64,000 bases of DNA, taken from NCBI RefSeq assembly GCF_016808335.1, contig NC_053136.1, forward strand, positions 2,152,531-2,216,530, given 5' to 3'. The stretch comes from Panicum virgatum (taxonomy: Eukaryota > Streptophyta > Magnoliopsida > Poales > Poaceae). The notes below the pieces were generated by a model, which was not told the origin of the DNA, ran no database searches, and saw only the letters and a list, made by a program, of their open reading frames with translations. Shown piece after piece: positions 55,392-64,000 of this stretch (position 1 is its first letter; each line of letters begins with the position of its first letter). Made by a program: the position numbers and the translations under genes.

Positions 55392-55529
55392 CGCCTCTGC
55401 TTGTGTTTTTTTGTACGCAAGTTGTGTGAGTACAGTATTACATCGATCGGATTGCAACAATTTGAGACGAGAAGCTACTTGTTTGTTTCTGCTTATGACG
55501 TTGTAATGAGCTGCAATCCATGATATGAT
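54076..55529. other. Intergenic region between GULLO and the VPS8 upstream duplication
   Basis: The first few hundred bases are the promoter of the minus-strand GULLO gene. A (TA)n run lies at about 55364-55391. No other gene is seen. Confidence 0.55.
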
Positions 55530-56259
55530 CCCAAGTTTTTTAAAAAAAACACGCATGGTCCGCATGCCAATGTAACCGAATAAAAATGATTAATTAAGAT
55601 CGGCTATGTATGAACATAATCTGTTTAGAACGACTAATTTTTAAGGACGGGTTTCAAGGTATCTGTACACACTATCACTATTTCACTTCTTTACAGCTCT
55701 ATGTAACACAAGGAAATGGAGGTAGACTCCTCGAAAAAAGAGAGGGGGATTTTTTTTTTGAGTGTGGGAGAGGGAAATGGACTTGCAAACTAGAGACTGA
55801 TAAGGCCATCAGACCGACGTCAACTATAGAATGGGCCTCAGCCCAATTTGTACTTACTGTGACACAGTCCGTCAGCAAACTAACTGGCAGAGTCCCAAGT
55901 TTTTTTAAAAAAACACGCATGTCCGCATGCCAATGTAACCGAATAAAAATGATTAATTAAGATCGGCTATGTATGAACATAATCTGTTTAGAACGACTAA
56001 TTTTAAGGACGGGTTTCAAGGTATCTGTACACACTATCACTATTTCACTTCTTTACAGCTCTATGTAACACAAGGAAATGGAGGTAGACTCCTCGAAAAA
56101 AAGAGAGGGGGATTTTTTTTTTTTGAGTGTGGGAGAGGGAAATGGACTTGCAAACTAGAGACTGATAAGGCCCATCAGACCGACGTCAACTATAGAATGG
56201 GCCTCAGCCCAATTTGTACTTACTGTGACACAGTCCGTCAGCAAACTAACTGGCAGAGT
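55530..56259. repeat. Near-identical tandem duplication upstream of VPS8
   Basis: Two head-to-tail copies, 55530-55893 (364 bp) and 55894-56259 (366 bp), differ by only a few indels in homopolymers (T run near 55538, A/T runs near 55735 and 56100) and a G/GG difference after CGCAT. The second copy ends at GGCAGAGT, 52 bp before the VPS8 ATG. It therefore duplicates the promoter or 5' UTR region. No coding function is evident. Confidence 0.93.
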
Positions 56260-56311
56260 TGGCGAAATTTTGCAGCGCAGAAAAACCTTCGACGAGAAGG
56301 CGGTCTCCCCC

Positions 56312-59300
56312 ATGCCGTCGGCGTCGTCGCCGGCGATGGCGTCGCAGCATCCGCCGCCGCGGCAGGAGGGTTTAGGGCAGGAGCTCGACCTCGACGCGTT
56401 CCTCCCCTCCTCTCCGACCTCGTCCGCGGCCTCCGACGCCGACGCCGACCACCGCCGCGCCGTCGACGACCTCCTGCTGCTCCTCTCCTCGTCGGACTCC
56501 GACTCCGAGGAGTCCACCCCCACCCCCAGCCCCAGCACCAGCAGCCGAGCCCTAGCCCGCGTAGAAGCCCCGGCGCCGCCCGCTGAGCCCTCGCCGCTGC
56601 GTTCCCCGTCCGCGTCCTCGTCCCCGAGGAGATCCACATCCGCCTCGCCGTCGGAGACCCTCTCCTCCCTCGTCGCGAGAACCTTCTCCAGCAACGGCGC
56701 CTTCTCTTCCTCCTCGAAGCCGCTGCCCTCGCTCTTCCGCGGCGTCCGACCCAGCCCCAAGCCTGGCGCCGCGCTAGCCGCCGCTGCCGCGGCATCCCGC
56801 GCGGTCCTTACCCCGCACGCGGCCGCAATCAAGTCCCGCCGATCAGTCTCAGCGCCCGTCGAGAAGCTCCTGGAGGAGGGCAGTGGCTCCGAGGCCTCCG
56901 AGGACCTCCCTTCCACCGGAAGCTTGGAAGCAGAGGTGGAAGAAAAGGGGAACACGGAAGTGGTTCCTCAACCCACAGAGCAAACTGTCAGTGGGAATGG
57001 GACTGATGAATTTGAAGAGGAGAAACATGGAGAAGTGGAAATTGAAGAGAGCTCTGAGTTTATGAAGCTGGTGGAGGCGAGTATCCTTGATTCTGTAGTC
57101 GCTGACGATTTCAGTGAGCATGAGCAAACAGCTGAAAATGGTGATTTGGTGGAAACTGACAAAATTGAGGATCAAAATGCGATTGTCTATGAGGAAAATG
57201 CAAATGACCAAACTGGAGATGATGATTGTATGCAATCAGCTCAGGGTATGGATCCAGATGGATCTGTTTCTGAGGAAAGTTTTGATGATGACCAGGAAGC
57301 TGACAAGTCCGGCAGCATTATCGAAGACCAAGTGGAATCTGAGAGTTTAATTGATAAGGTGATCGAGGAGAGGACGGAGCAGCTGGAGATCAGCAGGAAG
57401 GCTGAGAAGAATGCAGAGAAGAAACAGAAGGTGTCAATGAAACCGTTGGAGTGGGCAGAGGAGCTTGAGAAGAGGCAGGCATCGTTTGGTCAACATTGGG
57501 AAGAAGGAGCAGCTGCGCAACCCATGCAACTAGAGGGGATTGGAAAGGGCCCACCAGCTATTGGTTACATGCAAATTGAGATGGACAACCCAGTAACTCG
57601 TGCCATGTCCTCACCATCGTTTAGGCTGGACCATGGTTCTCCCCAGGTGCTGGCAGTTCATAGGAACTATATAGCGATGGGTACGTCTAAAGGTGCTGTC
57701 ATTGTCATTCCAAGCAAATACTCCATTCATCAAGCTGATGATACAGATGCAAAGGTTAGTCACTGGTGCTGGTGTGAATAAGGCATGTGTCGTTAATACT
57801 ATGGTATAGTTGCATATTTTGACTTAAAAGATGATGTAATATTATGTGGTATTTGTAATGAACTTTGAGATGATTATTTCAAAACATTGTGCTCTATATA
57901 TCACTATATCAGTCCGTGTTAATTTATCGGCAATTTTAGCTTTCTTGTCTTAAGGATAACAGGAAGGCACAGAGAAGTATGGTATATTTTTGTTTCTATA
58001 ACTACTCTATGTTGTATACGTGCATCATCTTGTGATCAGAATAGCACTTGAAATCTAGCTGGATCTGAATTTAGTTTGCTGGCAAACATATGGAGTCAGT
58101 CATTACATGAAAATCTAGTACAAAGACAACATTTAGGTAGATGTTGTAGAAGTACCTCAGATTCTAGATCTGGATCAGAAAATGCAGCAAGTCCTTGTGA
58201 GGAAACTCCCTTGTTTGATGTACCCTTTTTAACATCAAAGGATTGTTAACTCATGCCATGCATCGGTGAATCATTGGAACATTGATCATTGTTTTCTCTT
58301 TCGTTCTAGCTGATTGAAATGCTATTGTACCCCCCCCTCCCAACCCCAAAAAAAAAAGAAAAAAAAGAAAAGAAAAAGAATCACGTTGCTTGATTAGCTG
58401 CTATATTCGCACGTGTTGCTCCTGCCATGTTCTTAGTCATAATATGTTTGCTTGCAGTACTTCAATTGCTATTTCATAATTGGGCCAATGGCTGCACATA
58501 TATATCTTAGGAACCAGTATGCAAAATGTTGTTGGATACTTGGATGAACCTGGACAACATTCTAGTTTGGTCGTTTTGAAGTTCTATTAATTATGTGTAT
58601 TGGCCTTTCAGGCTCTAACCATTGTTTTTTTTCCTTCAAAAAATCAGATGCTGTTCTTTTGGAACCAAGGTGAGAAGACTCAATCACCAGTGACTGCCAT
58701 GTGCTTTAACCAGCAAGGGGATCTTCTACTAGTAGGACATGGTGATGGTCATATGACAATTTGGGACGTACAAAAAGCTACAGCAGCAAAAGTCATATAT
58801 GGTGAGCATATGGCACCAGTAGTGCATGTTTGTTTTATCCGCCAATCTAAGGCCATCACTGGGGATTCAAAAGGGGTAGTTCTATTGCACACATTTTCCA
58901 TTATCCCAGTAATTAACCGTTTGACTGTAAAGGGAACCCAGGTATGGAGAAACACCATTTTCCCCTCTATGTTGCACGTATTATCTCACTAGCTTTTATG
59001 CTGAACATGTGGTCTGACAAAAGCTAGCTACAATTTGCCAGCGACTTTTTGATGGAAATACTGGAATTGTTCTCTCAGCCTGTCCTCTTCTAGTGGATGA
59101 ATCATTTGGTTTTAGCAACTCATCTTCCCAGGCAAACCAAACAACTTCCTCCAGTGGTAGTGGTCTTGGCAGCATGATGGGTGGTGTTGTTGGAGGTGTA
59201 GTTGGAGTAGATTCTGGATGGAAGTTTTTCAACGAAAGCTCCTCTACAGTGGAGGATGGTGTTGTGGTCATGTTTATTATGCATCATCATGCTCTTGTGG

Positions 59301-62300
59301 TACGCACCAGTTATATTCTGGAAACGTTTTCTTCGATTTTGGTAGCAATCAGATATGTTATGAATTCTTGGACTGAGCATAATGTTCTACCGTTTGCCTG
59401 TTAGGTTAGACTCCGCACCAATATCGACCATGTTGACCATATTGAGACCTTCTCTAGACCAGATGGAGCACGAGAGGGCTCCATCGCGTATGCTGCATGG
59501 AAGTACACATCATCCTTCAGTGATTCATCATCATTAGGTAAAACTAGGCCTCTTTCGCGAGCTCTTATTGGTGCTTTCTTTTTCGTGCCTTTTGAATTTT
59601 CATGGACTAAACGGATGATACTACAGATGAAGAACGAGTATCATGGCTTGCACTTGCATGGGACCGTCAAGTGCAAGTGGCAAAGTTTGTTAAATCAAAG
59701 ATAGTTAAACACAAGGAATGGAAGCTTGATAGTGCATCTATTGGTGTTGCCTGGTTAGATGACCAGGTATGCAATAGGTTTCATTTCTGTAGTTCATTTA
59801 GTATCTGTTTATAAAATTAAATTACATTTTTTCCTCTTCAGATGTTAGTTGTCCTTAATTTGAGAGGACAGCTCTGTTTGTTCTCTAAAGATGGCAGTGA
59901 GCTTCGCAGAACTACCTTTGTTCCGGATGGCCTTCTTTTTGATGACACTATATTGCACCATGCACATTTTTCTAACAAGTTTGGTAACCCAGAGAGGCAT
60001 TTTAACAGTTCAGTAGCAGTAAGAGGTGCTACAGTGTATATTCTTGGCCCAACCTTTCTCACAGTTTCACGACTTCTTCCATGGAAAGAACGAATTGAAG
60101 CACTAAAGAGAGCTGGAGATTGGATGGGTGCACTGGACATGGCAATGAGGCTTTATGATGGCCAGACACAGGGTGTTGTTGATCTCCCGAGAACAGTTGA
60201 TTCAATTAGAGAAGCCATAATGCCTTACTTAGTAGAGTTGCTTCTATCATATATAAGCTATGTCTTTGAATATATCTCGATTGCATTGTCAAGTCATACT
60301 GGAAAAGGGGGAGAGACAGATGTTCTAATTGAGGCTGATAGATCCCTGCTGACACAAAGAGAGGAACAATATGCTCGTGTAGGAGGGGTTGCAGTTGAGT
60401 ATTGTGTCCACATTGGGCGTAACGACATCCTTTTTGATACAGTCTTCTCTAAGTTTGTTGCTGCACAAAGTGGAGGTAGGCTTATAATTCTTTCATAATA
60501 AACAGCATTTTTTTTGTCTTAATTATGAACTTTATTTTGGTTGATGCAAGCCCCACCATTCTGCATTGGTTAGATCCTATTAGATCATTCTTTAGTGTAT
60601 CATATTATTTTCCTTGAATTTTATCAATAAAACTAGAGAGCCATGCAAAGATCTTTCATGCCTCTGATCTAAGCTATCGACTTCATTTGGATCCCTTTTT
60701 GATTTTTTTAACCTTCCACAAAAGCTTTTCAATAGCCTATCCTGTGCTCTTATGTTTTTGTGGTCCAATAATCTTCCTTTTTTTGGTCTTTGTAATATTT
60801 TGGCCTGTGTGTTGAGATTCCATAGGCTTATGTGTAACTGTGGCTGTGGAATCTATTTTCGATACAGATTGCATATGCCATGCTGGCTATGGGATGTTGC
60901 ATGTACACATATCATATCATTGTATCTGTTGTTAAACTGTTGCTATTTGCTAACTTGAAAAGTTTGAAATGACATGATAAAAGGCATGTTTCTGGAGGTA
61001 CTAGAGCCCTATATATTGAAGGATATGCTTGGTTCTCTCCCCCCTGAGGTGAGCAGCATCAGGATCTACCAGTATTAGCACACCAATCTATACATGAATA
61101 TGTATATATTTTATTTGCAGATTATGCAATCACTAGTGGAGCACTATAGCGGCAAAGGATGGTTGCAACGAGTTGAACAATGCATTCTACACATGGATAT
61201 TTCTTCATTGGATTTTAATCAGGTATAGGCAATATTTGTTCCTGTAATCTTCTGTATCGTCTTGTCGGTTATATTCTGTTGCCTAGATTGACCGAGACCA
61301 TAACTTTTTAATTTGTTATTGAATTTCTTCCGGTCCCATTTCTGTAGCTTGAATTACAGTACTGTTTGAGGTTGCCAACACATTTTGTTATGCTTGTGTT
61401 GTATGCAGGTAGTCAGACTGTGTCGTGAACACGGGCTATATGGTGCACTAATTTATTTATTTAACCAAGGTCTGAATGATTTCCGTACACCTCTAGAGGA
61501 ACTTTTAACAGTCATTCAGAATAGCAACAGAAAAGATGCTGCTTCTACTGGGTATGATTCTGGCTCATAACAGTTCTATGAAACTTTTCCAGATAATAAG
61601 CTAAACACCCCCTAAGCTGCTTATATATAACCAGATCGTGGTTTCAGTATTCTAAAGTTCCTGACAAAATATTTCTTCTGGCAAACGAACTAATCTGAAT
61701 CCTCTGATTTAGCAAACACCATCCCCATATATAAGATGATACAATATTTTGTCCATAAGCTGTGGGCTGTGATTTGGTTATGATTTCGTTGTTTTGAAAT
61801 TCTGGATCGAAGTATGTGTTTTGGTAATTTTTCATTAAACGCTGGCCGATCTTCAACTGTGGGAGAATTACATAGGAAATGTAGTCCCTTAATGTGACGC
61901 CTTTCTCTCCCTTCCACCCTCCTTTCCAAAATTCATGTATGCAACAACTTGGCATCAATAAAATGTTCAGGCCGGCTCCTTGCCTGCCGTAGTTCCCATA
62001 AAAAAATTGTTAAACAGACTTTAATTAATTCTTAGCAAACACCATTGTTATTCCTTGCCTGACTATCATTTTTATTTGAAAAATAGACCAAATGAATCTT
62101 GAATTTCCCCTCATTCTTGAGTGTCCACACATGGAGGATGCTTAAGATATTTTTGCTAGGTTTTAGTCTAATACTAGCATCATATAGATATCTTACCCTC
62201 TAGCGCTTTGTGTGAAACAGATACAGGATGCTTGTTTATCTGAAATATTGCTTTCAGGGTCTGGCATTTCCCCCAGGTTAGTGCTTTCGCCATTTGTGGC

Positions 62301-64000
62301 AGACTTTGTTTACCATTTTCCATTAAATCAATGGCAGTTAAGTATGTAGTTGGACCCCAAACCTTGTTTTCCATGTGGTATGGCTTTGTTAGAAAACACT
62401 GTAGTGGAAGCATACTTTATTTCATAAAATTGGAGACATTGAATTTACCACATGATTGATGCATTGTCAGTCAATATAGTTAGAGCGCCCCACCTAGCCA
62501 ACCCGACCATAAAACCCAGGTGTTATAGTGGGAGGGGTGGGGGCCTTTATCCTTGGTCCAACATTCCCCCTACGGCGTGCGAGCCCGGCGTAGCCCGCAG
62601 CAGGTTCTAGTGCCCGGCGTAGCCCGCAGCAGGTCTCAGCACACGAGAGACGCAGGGGAAATCGCGCAGCGGAAATGCGTGGCCGGGAGGGATCGAACCC
62701 AGGACCTCGGCTCTGGTACCAAGTTAGAGCGCCCCACCTAGCCAACCCGACCATAAAACCCAGGTGTTATAGTGGGAGGGGTGGGGGCCTTTATCCTTGG
62801 TCCAACAAATATGACTATCGGCAGGTTCTTTTGTATAACCAGAAACAGTATATATTTAAACTCAGAGATGTTCTGACATGATTTCTTTTTCAGGGCATGG
62901 GATAATTCCCCGATCCCGCCTTCATTCAGTGAGGGAAGAACTTCTGCAATTTCTGCTTGAAGAATCTAAGTCACTTACTTCTGAAGTATTTAAGAGTTTT
63001 AGTGCTTCTTGTGGGAAGTGCCCAAACATATGCTATCTTCTATGGATGGATACTGAAGCTACCTTGGAAGTTCTCAAATGTGCTTTTGCACAGGACAGTT
63101 TTGAACCTAGAGATGAACTTTCTGGTACTGTCAATGCACCTTCCTCAGAGGATGAAGATGGCATTATTGCTGGAAACCCAGGGAGTCAAAATAATATGGT
63201 ACAAAATGTATTGGATGCTATCATTGACATTGTTGGTTTGGAAAATGAGATGATTCAGTCCGTTGTTATGGGTACAGCTGACTCAGAATTTTGGCCTTCA
63301 GAGAAGGAATTTGGCTATTTAATCGAGTTTGTGTCCTTTTTTGTTTCCCACAAAAGGGCTATTGCATCTAAAAGAGTTGTTATGCACATTCTCACTTATC
63401 TCACTTCGTCTTATGATGACACAAGAGCAAGGACTCAGAAGGAAAAAGAAGTTCTTCAACTCTTCAATGCAGTCCCCCGAAATGACTGGAATTCTGATTT
63501 TGTCTTGAACCTCTGTTCAGATGCTCATTTCCATCAGGTCTTCTACCACTGTCCTGTTAGAGTCATTCCTGTGAAATTTTTGTAGCACTGCTGCTTTTAA
63601 ATACCATCTGAAATTTGTGTAGTAACATTCTTGTTACTGTGTAGGCCTGTGGCTTGATATTTACGACTAGGAATCAGAATTTAGCTGCTCTAGATAGTTA
63701 CATGAAGGATAAAGAGGAACCATTCCATGCTTTTATCTTCATTGATAAAAGGTTATTCAAATTAGCTGATGATGAAGCTTTGTCATTTCGTACCACGGTA
63801 ATATCTCGTTTTCCTGAGTTAGTCAAGCTAAGCAGGTAAAGTTCTTTTATCTTGTACCATATTAATTATTTATTAACCAGATCATATTCTTCTCTTTCGT
63901 TCTTCCTATCATGTTTATCTTTCAACTGAATCATTATCTCTTACGCCTGAATGCTGATAATCTTCATGTCTATCTTTCAACTTTATCAGGGAATATGCAT
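56312..64000 (+). CDS. VPS8: VPS8, CORVET complex subunit, 5' part (13 exons seen)
   Basis: Exons by splice sites and phase: 56312-57754, 58648-58941, 59042-59299, 59405-59537, 59627-59766, 59842-60475, 60984-61048, 61121-61222, 61409-61551, 62221-62276, 62894-63537, 63645-63835 and 63990 to the edge; about 1371 residues so far. The N-terminal 250 residues are Ser/Pro/Ala-rich and then acidic. A WD-like propeller follows (LLVGHGDGHMTIWDVQKA, HVCFIRQSKAITGDSKGVV), then the helical VPS8 region (WKERIEALKRAGDWMGALDMAMRLYDG, VVRLCREHGLYGALIYLFN). The expected C-terminal RING lies beyond the window. VPS8 is the Rab5-effector end of the CORVET tether that acts in endosome fusion and vacuolar sorting. 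ATG 56336 is an alternative start. An intact SMART element sits in the intron before 62894. Confidence 0.93.
62478..62807 (-). mobile_element. SMART-type miniature LTR retroelement (330 bp) in a VPS8 intron
   Basis: Two apparently identical 86-bp LTRs (62478-62563 and 62722-62807) flank a 158-bp non-coding centre. On the minus strand the LTR begins TGTTGGACCAAGG and ends GCTCTAACT. It is followed at once by the primer-site-like TGGTACCAGAGCC (62721-62709), one base from the initiator-Met type. Perfect 5-bp duplications AATAT lie at 62473-62477 and 62808-62812. The size and sequence fit the grass SMART/TRIM group. Identical LTRs indicate a recent insertion. The centre has a 23-bp unit GCCCGGCGTAGCCCGCAGCA... 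repeated at 62583 and 62612. Confidence 0.92.

Noticed and set aside
56225..56311. Upstream extension of VPS8 exon 1 to 56225
   Set aside because: It would begin at GTG and includes part of the duplicated promoter copy; ATG 56312 is the first in-frame ATG.
62675..62881. Possible tRNA gene suggested by GGGATCGAACCCAGGACCTC
   Set aside because: The T-arm-like word is part of the SMART element next to its primer site; no cloverleaf with matching arms can be drawn around it.

Overview
This window is nuclear DNA from a grass (Poaceae), probably panicoid, although the species cannot be fixed from sequence alone. The evidence is intron-containing plant genes, grass MITE families (Stowaway, Tourist-like, hAT and Mutator types), a Tekay-type chromovirus, GC-rich coding exons and long AT-rich intergenic DNA.

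Layout. 1-5290 (minus strand): a decayed L1-type LINE that runs off the left edge. 5.5-6.0 kb: a GCTATAGC-palindrome repeat patch. 7.25-15.64 kb: two tandem paralogous genes for SAC51-like atypical bHLH proteins (CDS 8827-9540 and 14962-15642). The upstream copy has a long spliced leader with a uORF resembling the conserved SAC51-family peptide; the downstream copy has a short leader without an upstream ATG. Several MITEs lie between them. 16.5-22.0 kb: a 5.5-kb Mutator-like element with GGCGGTA-rich subterminal hairpins, a broken MULE N-terminal-like fragment and three broken GRF-like zinc-finger minigenes.

23.4-51.65 kb: a dispersed plus-strand cluster of potato-inhibitor-I (PIN1/CI-2 type) genes. 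It has three intact genes (23508, 25854, 47682), one 41-codon truncated gene (49923) and two degenerate copies (42883, about 51498). The cluster is split by a 14.8-kb Gypsy/Tekay element (26978-41814) bounded by the 5-bp duplication CCAGA. That element contains three LTRs: LTR1 fragment, integrase, LTR2, full internal region, LTR3. The full internal region carries two mutually homologous accessory ORFs ahead of gag-pol. A probable solo LTR of another Gypsy family lies at 43775-46233.

52.2-54.1 kb (minus strand): a two-exon L-gulonolactone-oxidase-like gene with a signal peptide. 55.5-56.26 kb: a near-identical 364/366-bp tandem duplication directly upstream of VPS8. 56.3-64.0 kb (plus strand): the first 13 exons of VPS8, the CORVET tethering subunit, cut by the right edge. 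One VPS8 intron holds an intact 330-bp SMART-type miniature LTR element.

The genes do not form one pathway. Likely roles are translationally controlled developmental regulation (bHLH pair), protease inhibition (PIN1 cluster), aldonolactone oxidation linked to ascorbate metabolism (GULLO), and endosome-to-vacuole traffic (VPS8). Splice sites and uORFs were read by eye and need transcript support.
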